Positions 56,876 to 64,000 of a stretch of DNA of 64,000 bases are shown here, one piece after another. This stretch comes from an uncultured Pelagibacteraceae bacterium. GTDB taxonomy: Bacteria > Pseudomonadota > Alphaproteobacteria > Pelagibacterales > Pelagibacteraceae. The translations under genes and the position numbers were made by a program. Below the pieces are notes generated by a model. The model saw only the letters and a program-made list of their open reading frames with translations. It had not been told where the DNA came from and made no database searches. The stretch lies in the NCBI GenBank assembly GCA_902587755.1, contig CACIMN010000001.1, forward strand, positions 248,001 through 312,000. The letters run 5' to 3'. Each line of letters opens with the position of its first letter. The first letter of the stretch is position 1.

Positions 56876-57838
56876 ATGAAAATATTAGCTATTCAAAACA
56901 AGATGGGCATAGGTGATACAGTAATTTTCCTGCCTTTTATTAAAGCTATTTCAAAAAAATTTCAGGTACCAGTAAGTTTACTTGTAAAAAAAAATTCTAG
57001 AGCGAAGGAATTTTTGATTTATACAAATTATATTGATGAAATAATTCATTTGGAAAGAGACAATAAAGTAAATCAAAAACACGACGGTTTAAAAGGATTT
57101 TTCAAATTAGCAAGCGATATAAAAAAATATAATTTCGACAAAGTTTTTATATTCAATTCTTCTTTGAGATATAACTTAATTTCTAGATTGGCAGGAATTA
57201 AAGAAATATTTCAATACCCCTTATTTGAAAAACAAAATCAACATATTACAGAACCAGCTAAAAATTTAATTAAAAAATATTTAGATTGTGAAACGAGTGA
57301 TAATCCAGAAATTCAAATCGATAATGATCTAGTCCAAAAATCAATACTTAAATATAATATAAATAATGATGATCTTAATATTTTGTTGGGTATAGGTGGT
57401 TCAGGTCCAACAAAAAGAATACCTTCAAAAACTTTTTTAAAAGTAATGGAAAAATTAGAAACATTTAAAAAATGTAGATTCTTTTTAGCTACAGGCAAAA
57501 GTGAAGATGAACAAAAGATTTTAAATGAAATATATAATACAAAGTTTAAAGAAAAATGTGTTGCACTGGACAATCTTAATATAAGAGAAATTTTGCCTGT
57601 TATTAAAAATTGTAATGTTGCAATATGCAATGATACAAGTTTCTCACATTTATCATCAGCATTAGGAATTAAAACAATTACACTAATGGCAGATACTCCA
57701 TTAATTTATGGTTCTTACAACACAAATATGTATCCAATTATTCCTGATGGAGAAATAACAGTTTCTCACAATACGCACGGTAAAGACAAAATTAATCCAG
57801 AAAAAATCTGCGAAAAACTATCATCAATAATTAATTAA
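56876..57838 (+). CDS. Glycosyltransferase family 9 (heptosyltransferase-like)
   Basis: A 320-residue GT-B transferase of the lipopolysaccharide heptosyltransferase family. It starts MKILAIQNKMGIGDTVIFLP, and the nucleotide-sugar-binding C-terminal half has LLGIGGSGPTKRIPSKTF and CNVAICNDTSFSHLSSALGI. I start at the ATG at 56876, not the earlier frame opening at 56807, because the earlier residues are non-conserved and would overlap the divergent gene. Acceptor unknown; a role in surface polysaccharide is likely. It overlaps the convergent DnaJ-like gene by four bases. Confidence 0.85.
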   Translation: MKILAIQNKMGIGDTVIFLPFIKAISKKFQVPVSLLVKKNSRAKEFLIYTNYIDEIIHLERDNKVNQKHDGLKGFFKLASDIKKYNFDKVFIFNSSLRYNLISRLAGIKEIFQYPLFEKQNQHITEPAKNLIKKYLDCETSDNPEIQIDNDLVQKSILKYNINNDDLNILLGIGGSGPTKRIPSKTFLKVMEKLETFKKCRFFLATGKSEDEQKILNEIYNTKFKEKCVALDNLNIREILPVIKNCNVAICNDTSFSHLSSALGIKTITLMADTPLIYGSYNTNMYPIIPDGEITVSHNTHGKDKINPEKICEKLSSIIN

Positions 57839-58338
57839 GAAATATCCTTAAGCACTATCTCTTTAGCTTCATTAACTATTGCAGATAATCTAGAAGTCTC
57901 TGGGGAAATATCAGGATGAATTTTTTTTTGGATTTTTTGGTAAGCTTTGTTTAGCGCTTCTTTGGTCGGTTTTTTATTAATATCTAAATTTAAAATCTTG
58001 TATGCCTCAGATATTGATAATGATGAAGAGTTATTATTTTGATATTGATTAAAAGAAAATCTTCCAGAATTTCTTAAAGTTTGAATAAGCCTATAGAGAG
58101 AAAGCAATTGAAACAATGATAAACCTTTAAGTTTAACTAAAGCTAGGCTTGCAAGAGTTAATGGCAATGTAAGTAGAAATTTTCCACCAATAGCAAATAA
58201 AACTGCCAATAAAGCCAATAATAAAATTGTTATCAGCCTCACACCTTTTGACATTTTTTTTGGAGAAATATTTGACCACCATCTTAATAAAAAATATAAG
58301 ATGACTAAAATTACAAGTAGATAAATAATAATATTCAT
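57835..58338 (-). CDS. Membrane-anchored DnaJ-domain protein
   Basis: A 167-residue protein with two to three N-terminal membrane helices (IIIYLLVILVILYFLLRW, LITILLLALLAVLFAIGG) and a C-terminal J domain containing KIHPDISPE, where HPD is the Hsp70-stimulating motif. The layout resembles mitochondrial Tim14 and its alphaproteobacterial relatives. I use the ATG at 58338 (MNIIIYLL). The start is divergent from oligopeptidase B with 15 bases between. Confidence 0.85.
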   Translation of the reverse strand: MNIIIYLLVILVILYFLLRWWSNISPKKMSKGVRLITILLLALLAVLFAIGGKFLLTLPLTLASLALVKLKGLSLFQLLSLYRLIQTLRNSGRFSFNQYQNNNSSSLSISEAYKILNLDINKKPTKEALNKAYQKIQKKIHPDISPETSRLSAIVNEAKEIVLKDIS

Positions 58339-58353
58339 ATATTTCCTTATTAG

Positions 58354-60429
58354 ATGAAAGTACCACAACTTAAAAAAAAACTAGAGATAAAAACTTGTCA
58401 CAATATTGATTGGGAAGACAATTACAGCTGGATTCATCAAGATAATATTTTGGAAGTTCTCAGAGATAAAAGCAAGTTAGATCCTGAAGTGAAAAAATAT
58501 TTAGAAGACGAAAATGCTTACACAGAGCATCATTTAAAAGATACAAAAGATATTCAAAAAAAATTATTTGATGAAATTAAAGGAAGAATTAAATTAGAAG
58601 ATGAATCTTTACCCTATAAAGATCATACTTACGAGTATTGGACAAAAACTACAATAAAAGGAAATTATTCGATAAAACTTAGAAAAAAAATTGGTTCAGA
58701 AATCATCGAGGAGATATGGAATGGGGATAAAGAAAAAGAAAAACTTAAAACTGAATATTTTGGTGTAGGAGATTTAGAAGTAAGTAATAATGATAAATAT
58801 TTAGGTTATTCTTTGGATCTTAAAGGATCAGAATATTATACAATTTATTTAAGAGATATAAAAACAAACAAAATCATTTCAAGAGAAATTACAGAAACAT
58901 CAGGTGGGATAACATTTAGTTTAGATGATAAATATATTTTTTATTCTAAACTTGATGAAAATCATAGAGCAAGAACAATATATAGACACAAAATAGGAGA
59001 TTTTGATAATGAGGATGAGTTAATATTTGAGGAGAAAAGTGAAGCTTTTACAGTGGGAATTGGGAAAAGTTCAGATGAAAAATATTATTTTATAAATACT
59101 TCTGACCACAATACCTCAGAGCAATATTACTTTAAATCAGATGAATTAAACCCATCTCCAAAACTTATTATTAAAAGAGAAAGAGGTGTTCTCTATTCTG
59201 TTAACTCTTGGGATAATAAATTTTATAATCATACAAATAAAAATGCTGAAGACTTTAAAATTGATATTTGTGATGATTTAGAAAATCAAAATTGGAAAAC
59301 ATATATTTCAGCAAAAGATGAGGTTTTAATTGGTGGATTAACATTCCTTAAAAATTGGATTATTCGTGGTGAAACATCAGATGCACTAGATAAATTATTT
59401 GTCAAAAATATTTCTACAAATATAGAAGAAGAATTAATTTTTTCTGATGAATCTGTTTATGTTCCAGGAGTAAGCTTAACTCAAAAAGATAGAAATACTG
59501 ATGAAGTTCATTTAGGATACTCCTCACCTAAAACTCCCTCTAGAGTATTTAAATATAATTTAGCAACAAAATCTAAAGAACTTGTTAAAGAACAAGAGAT
59601 CCCATCTGGTCATAATAAAGATGACTATATTGTAGAGAGAGTTGAGTTTAAATCTCATGACGGAAGAATGGTTCCATTAACAATTACTAGACACAAAAAA
59701 ACAAAAATTGATGGGTCTGCAAATGTTTTATTGTATGGATATGGGTCTTATGGAAATTCTATGTCCCCAAGTTTTTCTTCTACAAGATTAAGTCTTATCA
59801 ATAGAGATATAATTTGGGCCACAGCCCATATCAGAGGTGGTATGGAAAAAGGCATGAAGTGGTGGAAAGAGGGAAAATTAACTAACAAAAAAAATACTTT
59901 TGAAGATTATATTTATGCAGCAAAATATTTGATCGAAAACAATTATACCTCAAAAGGAAATATTATTGGAATGGGTGGATCAGCTGGAGGATTATTAATG
60001 GGAGCTGTAGTCAATCAATCTCCTGAATTATTTTTAGGAATTATAATGGCTGTTCCTTTTGTAGATTCTTTAACAACAAATCTTGATCATTCTTTACCTT
60101 TGACTGTTGGAGAATTTGACGAATTTGGAAATGCTAAAGAAAATAAAGAACACTTTGATTATATTTTTTCATATGCACCCTACAACAATATTAAAAAAAT
60201 GGATTATCCACATATTTTTATCACAACAAGTTTAAGCGATAATAGAGTTTTATTTGATGAACCCACAAAATTCACAGCAAAACTTAGAGACCATAAAACA
60301 GATAATAATTTGCTTCTTTTAAAAACCGAAATGAATGCTGGTCATGGTGGAAAATCAGGAAGAGATGGCGCAATAGAAGAAATCGCTATTGACTATGCAT
60401 TTGCATTAAAAATTTCAAAAAAAATTTAG
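58354..60429 (+). CDS. Oligopeptidase B (prolyl oligopeptidase family S9)
   Basis: A serine peptidase that cleaves short peptides, usually after basic residues. The 691-residue protein has an N-terminal beta-propeller and a C-terminal alpha/beta hydrolase domain. The nucleophile Ser543 is in GMGGSAGGLLM, the catalytic Asp lies in TSLSDNRVLF, and His664 is in NAGHGGKSGR. The length matches OpdB. The downstream 102 bases hold the heat-shock promoter and leader of the Hsp20 gene. Confidence 0.93.
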   Translation: MKVPQLKKKLEIKTCHNIDWEDNYSWIHQDNILEVLRDKSKLDPEVKKYLEDENAYTEHHLKDTKDIQKKLFDEIKGRIKLEDESLPYKDHTYEYWTKTTIKGNYSIKLRKKIGSEIIEEIWNGDKEKEKLKTEYFGVGDLEVSNNDKYLGYSLDLKGSEYYTIYLRDIKTNKIISREITETSGGITFSLDDKYIFYSKLDENHRARTIYRHKIGDFDNEDELIFEEKSEAFTVGIGKSSDEKYYFINTSDHNTSEQYYFKSDELNPSPKLIIKRERGVLYSVNSWDNKFYNHTNKNAEDFKIDICDDLENQNWKTYISAKDEVLIGGLTFLKNWIIRGETSDALDKLFVKNISTNIEEELIFSDESVYVPGVSLTQKDRNTDEVHLGYSSPKTPSRVFKYNLATKSKELVKEQEIPSGHNKDDYIVERVEFKSHDGRMVPLTITRHKKTKIDGSANVLLYGYGSYGNSMSPSFSSTRLSLINRDIIWATAHIRGGMEKGMKWWKEGKLTNKKNTFEDYIYAAKYLIENNYTSKGNIIGMGGSAGGLLMGAVVNQSPELFLGIIMAVPFVDSLTTNLDHSLPLTVGEFDEFGNAKENKEHFDYIFSYAPYNNIKKMDYPHIFITTSLSDNRVLFDEPTKFTAKLRDHKTDNNLLLLKTEMNAGHGGKSGRDGAIEEIAIDYAFALKISKKI

Positions 60430-60441
60430 TTCAATTTAAAT

Positions 60442-60469
60442 CTTGAAAAAAACAAATTAATTCCCATAT
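60442..60469 (+). promoter_or_regulatory. Heat-shock (sigma-32 type) promoter of the Hsp20 gene
   Basis: CTTGAAA begins at 60442, and CCCATAT lies at 60463-60469, with 17 bases between CTTG and the -10. It is close to the general RpoH consensus and has the same layout as the groES promoter at 40245. The expected start site is about 60476, exactly at the foot of the first leader hairpin. Confidence 0.82.
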
Positions 60470-60476
60470 AACTCAG

Positions 60477-60534
60477 GTAAGTCGCCTAATGGGGCTTACA
60501 TAAATAAACTTGCTTAACAAAGGAGGATATTATG
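60477..60534 (+). promoter_or_regulatory. Candidate ROSE-type RNA thermometer in the hsp20 leader
   Basis: Two hairpins fill the leader. The first pairs GTAAG-TC-CC (60477-60486, one bulged G) with GG-GG-CTTAC (60491-60499). The second places TTGCT (60510-60514) opposite AGGA (60521-60524) of the Shine-Dalgarno sequence, with a six-base loop TAACAA. The U-U/C-G-C-U motif facing AGGA is the defining feature of ROSE elements, which block translation of small heat-shock genes at low temperature. The pairing is short and should be tested. Confidence 0.62.
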
Positions 60535-60978
60535 ACAAGTAAGGATCTATCTATATTTAACTCACTAAGACCTTTTTCAATTGGTTTTGATGACATGTTC
60601 GACCAATTTGAAAATATGCTGGGAAATGGGAATTTGACGATGCAGTCAAATTATCCACCATACAACATCCGAAGGACAGGTAAAGACAACTACGCAATTG
60701 AAGTAGCATTGGCTGGCTTTAGCAAAAAAGACGTTGAGGTTGAGTTTGAGGACAATTTATTAACAGTCAGAACAAAACAAGTTAATAAGTCTGAAGACAG
60801 TGATGTTAATGGAGAAATTATTCATAAAGGTATTTCTCAAAGACAATTTGCAAGATCATTCACTATTGCTGACGATGTAAAAGTTCACGGTGCTGAACTT
60901 AAAGATGGTCTTTTAACAATATCTTGTGAAAGAATAATTCCAGAACATAAAAAAAAGAAGCTTATTGAAATTAAATAA
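60532..60978 (+). CDS. Small heat-shock protein Hsp20/IbpA
   Basis: A 148-residue holdase chaperone. The alpha-crystallin domain runs from about residue 38 to 130: YNIRRTGKDNYAIEVALAGF, DVEVEFEDNLLTVRTK and the late VHGAELKDGLLTISCER. The N-terminus contains FSIGFDDMFDQFENML, typical of bacterial IbpA. The Shine-Dalgarno AGGAGG lies 5-10 bases before the ATG and is predicted to be sequestered by the leader. Regulated by heat at both transcription and probably translation. Confidence 0.95.
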   Translation: MTSKDLSIFNSLRPFSIGFDDMFDQFENMLGNGNLTMQSNYPPYNIRRTGKDNYAIEVALAGFSKKDVEVEFEDNLLTVRTKQVNKSEDSDVNGEIIHKGISQRQFARSFTIADDVKVHGAELKDGLLTISCERIIPEHKKKKLIEIK

Positions 60979-60993
60979 GTCTTAAACCTTGCT

Positions 60994-61013
60994 TGTGGGG
61001 AGAAGTCCCCACA
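60994..61013 (+). terminator. Strong hairpin after the Hsp20 gene
   Basis: TGTGGGGA, loop GAAG, TCCCCACA, a perfect 8-bp stem 16 bases after the stop codon, with possible outer pairing of ACC to GGT. The following sequence (GGTATGAGTAAATC) lacks a T run, so it is not a classic terminator; it may stabilise the mRNA 3' end. The remaining bases to 61108 show nothing further. Confidence 0.6.
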
Positions 61014-61108
61014 GGTATGAGTAAATCTTAAAAACTTATTAATTTAAACAAGTTCATTTATATTACTAAAAAACCTATAATGAGCAAATTTGTTTAAAAC
61101 AGCAAATT

Positions 61109-61414
61109 TTAAAAACACCCATTTGATACAAAACCAACGACTATGTTTTCTGAATTAATCTCAAACCTTCGTTCACAAGGAACTAAGTATTTTTTGCTAT
61201 TATAGACTAGCTCAAAATTACCTTTTGCGTTTTTGAAATCTTCATCTGGTTTTCCAAGCTCCATTTGAAGCTCACTGGCAGATTTTCCAAGAAATTTACT
61301 TAATTTTTCATTTTCTTTTTCAACAATTGCATCTGTTTTTTCCTTAACAGTTTGACACCCTGAAAAAAAAATTATGATAATAAAAAGACTTATTACCGAT
61401 TTAAATTTTGTCAT
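61109..61414 (-). CDS. Small lipoprotein, function unknown
   Basis: A 101-residue predicted lipoprotein from the ATG at 61414 (MTKFKSVISLF). The lipobox is FFSGC, with Cys as the mature first residue. The mature part has KFLGKSASELQMELGKPDED followed by strands and the paired cysteines VPCERRFE and SNGCF. The KSASELQMELGKPD segment resembles the helix-strand element of SmpA/OmlA-like outer-membrane lipoproteins. The family was not identified with confidence. Confidence 0.72.
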   Translation of the reverse strand: MTKFKSVISLFIIIIFFSGCQTVKEKTDAIVEKENEKLSKFLGKSASELQMELGKPDEDFKNAKGNFELVYNSKKYLVPCERRFEINSENIVVGFVSNGCF

Positions 61415-61540
61415 TACTTTAAAGTCCACTTGTTTGTTAAATAAATTATTAACTTTTAAGTTGTATAAATAATTTATTTCTTATTACATTTACATTTAAT
61501 TATAGTAACAATTGTGTTCTTTATTTGATGGTTCAAGCAT

Positions 61541-62131
61541 ATGAATGAAAAAGCTTTAGAAAAGATACTAAATATATTTTTAAAGGAAGTTCTGCCACTT
61601 ACTGAAAAAGGTGTTGCTAAAGGTAGTAAAATATTTGGGGCAGCAATAATTAAAAAAAACGATTTATCTCTTGTAGTTGCAGAAACAAACAATGAAATAG
61701 AAAACCCATTGTGGCATGGAGAGATGCACACACTTAAGAAGTTTTATGAATTAGATACAAACAAAAGACCAAATGAGAAAGACTGTATGTTTTTAAGCTC
61801 TCATGAACCCTGCAGTATGTGCTTGAGTGCAATTACTTTCTCTGGTTTCGATAATTTTTATTATCTGTTTCCATATGCAGATACAAATAATGAATTTAAT
61901 ATTCCTCATGATCTAAATATACTAAAAGAAGTTTTTAATATTCCTGATGGAAAATATAATAAAGAAAATTCATATTGGAAAAGTCAAAACATAAATTTAC
62001 TTATTGAAAATTTACCTCCTTTAGAAAAAGAAAAAGTTTTAAATCAATTAGACGAAATAAAAACAAAATATTTAACTTTATCAAATCAATATCAGAAAAA
62101 TAAGGATGGAAATTCTATACCATTGAACTAA
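61541..62131 (+). CDS. Nucleoside/nucleobase deaminase (cytidine deaminase-like fold)
   Basis: A 196-residue zinc deaminase. The zinc and catalytic motif is LWHGEMHTL (His59, Glu61), where the common family form is HAE; the second motif is EPCSMCLSAI (Cys91, Cys94). The spacing and length suit guanine deaminase- or deoxycytidylate-like members. It lies three bases upstream of a nucleoside-type ABC transporter, so a role in breakdown of imported nucleobases or nucleosides is likely (inference). Confidence 0.85.
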   Translation: MNEKALEKILNIFLKEVLPLTEKGVAKGSKIFGAAIIKKNDLSLVVAETNNEIENPLWHGEMHTLKKFYELDTNKRPNEKDCMFLSSHEPCSMCLSAITFSGFDNFYYLFPYADTNNEFNIPHDLNILKEVFNIPDGKYNKENSYWKSQNINLLIENLPPLEKEKVLNQLDEIKTKYLTLSNQYQKNKDGNSIPLN

Positions 62132-62134
62132 TTA

Positions 62135-63625
62135 ATGAATACAAACCTTAAAATTTCAAATGTAACTAAAATATATCCTGGGTGTATTGCAAACGACAAT
62201 GTTTCACTCGAGTTTAATAGTGGTAAAATTTATGCTCTTCTTGGAGAAAATGGTGCTGGAAAATCTACACTTGTTAAAATTCTCTCAGGTGTAGTCATTC
62301 CTGATGAAGGTAAAATTTATTTAAATAAAAATATTCTAAAACTTAATTCACCATCAGATGCAAAAAAAAATGATATTGGAATGGTATTTCAGCATTTTAA
62401 TCTTTTTGAAACTTTGTCTGTATTTGAAAACTTAATAATAGACTCAGATGAACAAAGAGAAAATTTAAAAGAAAAAATAGATACAATCATGAAAAAATAT
62501 AATTTTTCAGTTGATCTTGATGTTCCTGTTCTCAATTTATCAGCAGGTCAAAAACAAAAAGTAGAAATAATAAGATGCCTAATTAGAAGCCCAAAAGTTT
62601 TAATTATGGATGAACCCACATCGGTATTAACAGAGCAAGAAACCAGTGAATTATTCTTATCATTAAAAAAATTTTCAGAGGAAGGAATTTTAATTATTTA
62701 TATAACCCATAAACTAAAGGAAGTTATGCAACTTTGTGATGAAGTTGCTGTGATGAGAAGAGGAAAATTGGTCTCTGTAAGCCAAATCAATAATGAAAAT
62801 ATAGAATCTCTTGCAAACAAAATGGTAGGTCAGGATTTAAAAACAATTAAGAAAAAAAAGGAAAATACTTCGTCAGAACAATTAATTAAAATAACAAATC
62901 TTAATTTTAAAAGTGAAGATCCTTTTGAAACAAACTTAGTTGATATTAATTTTTCTCTTAATCGAGGGGAATGTTTAGGGATCGCTGGTATATCAGGAAA
63001 TGGCCAAAGTGAATTATTTCAAGTGTTAAGTGGTGAAATTATATCAAATAAGAATTCCATAGAATTTAATAAAAATTTTATTGGGGATTTAAATCCTCAA
63101 GAAAGAAGAGAATATTTAATGGCTTTTTCTCCAGAAGATAGGCTTGAACAAGCTGCTATTCCACAAATGGCAATTTTTGAAAATGTAGCTCTAAACAATT
63201 TTAAGTCCTCAAATTTTTTTAATAATGGATTAATAAATGAAAGCAAAATTAAAGAGCATTCAAAAAAAATAATTTCAGAATTTAATGTAAACACTGACAA
63301 TATAGATTTAAAAAGCCAATTTTTATCTGGAGGAAATTTACAAAAATTAATTATTGGAAGAGAATTAATAACATCTCCAGATTTATTAATTTGTTTTAAT
63401 CCTACATGGGGTTTGGACGTTGGAGCTATAAATTATATTCATGAAACATTAATTAAAATAAATGAACAAAATAAATCAATAATATTAATATCAACAGACA
63501 CTGATGAATTGTTAAAATTAAGTGACAAAATTTCAGTAATCCATAGAGGAAAATTATCAAAAATAATGAATGCTGAGGATGTTACCTCTGAGAAACTTGG
63601 GATACTTATGGGAGGAGGAAATTGA
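62135..63625 (+). CDS. BmpA-type nucleoside ABC transporter, ATP-binding protein
   Basis: A 496-residue tandem ATPase. The first domain has Walker A GENGAGKST, signature LSAGQKQKVEIIRCL and Walker B VLIMDEPTSVL. The second has the degenerate Walker A GISGNGQSE and the signature LSGGNLQKLIIGREL, the asymmetric pattern of the sugar/nucleoside (RbsA/YufO) family. Its TGA overlaps the TTG start of the permease. Confidence 0.93.
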   Translation: MNTNLKISNVTKIYPGCIANDNVSLEFNSGKIYALLGENGAGKSTLVKILSGVVIPDEGKIYLNKNILKLNSPSDAKKNDIGMVFQHFNLFETLSVFENLIIDSDEQRENLKEKIDTIMKKYNFSVDLDVPVLNLSAGQKQKVEIIRCLIRSPKVLIMDEPTSVLTEQETSELFLSLKKFSEEGILIIYITHKLKEVMQLCDEVAVMRRGKLVSVSQINNENIESLANKMVGQDLKTIKKKKENTSSEQLIKITNLNFKSEDPFETNLVDINFSLNRGECLGIAGISGNGQSELFQVLSGEIISNKNSIEFNKNFIGDLNPQERREYLMAFSPEDRLEQAAIPQMAIFENVALNNFKSSNFFNNGLINESKIKEHSKKIISEFNVNTDNIDLKSQFLSGGNLQKLIIGRELITSPDLLICFNPTWGLDVGAINYIHETLIKINEQNKSIILISTDTDELLKLSDKISVIHRGKLSKIMNAEDVTSEKLGILMGGGN

Positions 63626-64000
63626 TTAAAATTGTAAAAAGAGATCAACCTTCAAAAGCTATATTTTTCTTTACACCTGTCCTAGCTATTTTTCTAACAT
63701 TAATAGCGGGAGGTATAATATTCTATATTTTAGGTTTTAAACCATTTGAAGCCCTAAAATTTTTTTTCATAGTTCCAATTGCAGATAAATATGGTTTCAG
63801 TGAATTATTATTAAAAGCCACACCACTTTGTTTAATAGCGATTGGTTTGTCTTTTTGTTTTAAAAGTAATAATTGGAATATTGGAGCAGAAGGTCAATTA
63901 ACTTTTGGTGCTATAGTTTCAGGAGGAGTTGCATTATTATTTTATGATCAAGAAGGTTTCTATATTCTACCAATAGTAATATTAGCTGGCGCAATTGGTG
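63622..64000 (+). CDS. ABC transporter permease, YufP-like, N-terminal part
   Basis: The frame starts at TTG 63622 (LIKIVKRDQPSKAIFFF), right after the ribosome-binding site GGAGGAGG, and continues past the window end (126 codons seen). Hydrophobic segments TPVLAIFLTLIAGGIIFYIL, LKATPLCLIAIGLSFCF and the SNNWNIGAEGQLTFGA block identify a branched-chain/nucleoside-type permease. It pairs with the ATPase before it; a second permease and a BmpA lipoprotein are expected beyond the edge. Confidence 0.9.
   Translation, partial: MIKIVKRDQPSKAIFFFTPVLAIFLTLIAGGIIFYILGFKPFEALKFFFIVPIADKYGFSELLLKATPLCLIAIGLSFCFKSNNWNIGAEGQLTFGAIVSGGVALLFYDQEGFYILPIVILAGAIG

Overview
The window is a 64 kb piece of a very AT-rich, tightly packed alphaproteobacterial chromosome that reads as SAR11 (Candidatus Pelagibacter or a close relative). 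The evidence is gene order and content: ccrM next to mutY, mutY/DUF721/dsbA/smc, a separate ATP synthase Fo operon (I-a-c-b'-b), a retinal synthesis operon (crtI-crtB-crtY-blh), an aa3 oxidase operon with ctaB/ctaG/surf1, ribF-ileS-lspA, and gaps of usually 0-20 bases with many ATGA-type overlaps. No transposase, integrase, prophage, CRISPR array, rRNA or tRNA was seen.

Layout. 1-2318: tail of the CcrM methyltransferase, then mutY and a flavin monooxygenase on the minus strand. 2319-14987: an unbroken plus-strand run (largest gap 39 bases) of a DciA-like protein, a DsbA-like protein, a short Smc, ATP synthase Fo, carotenoid/retinal genes, ispH, homoserine kinase and RNase H. 14979-23117: minus-strand run with rsmE, the whole cytochrome c oxidase set (including a 41-residue membrane ORF), surf1, threonine synthase and a peroxiredoxin. 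23134-33777: mostly plus strand, with a HAD dehalogenase, pirin, quinone reductase, ubiA, a lipid A block (msbA-waaA-lpxK-lpxL), purD and rsmD. 33769-40179: minus-strand pgi, DUF3035 lipoprotein, lspA, ileS, ribF, HAD. 40245-42345: groES-groEL with a heat-shock type promoter and a terminator.

42.36-45.66 kb is the one accessory-looking stretch: three minus-strand orphan genes (one a frameshifted sulfotransferase-like gene), related repeats upstream of each, near-identical 24/25-base direct repeats on both sides of the first two genes, and two terminator hairpins with no gene feeding them. 45872-58338: typA, membrane and secreted proteins, tldD/tldE, a lysine-rich coiled-coil protein, cfa, a DapA-family aldolase, a heptosyltransferase-like GT9 and a membrane DnaJ protein. 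58354-64000: oligopeptidase B, an Hsp20 gene with a heat-shock promoter and a likely ROSE-type RNA thermometer, a lipoprotein, and a nucleoside deaminase followed by a BmpA-type nucleoside ABC transporter that runs off the window.

Together the genes describe an aerobic marine heterotroph that makes retinal for a rhodopsin encoded elsewhere. The proton-using machinery (ATP synthase Fo, cytochrome oxidase) and retinal synthesis all sit within the first 23 kb. The strongest items for follow-up are the heat-shock promoter pair, the thermometer leader, the apparently hingeless Smc, the 41-codon ORF in the oxidase operon and the repeat-bracketed island. Nothing in the window can be called a new biological system from sequence alone; the island is the best candidate region.
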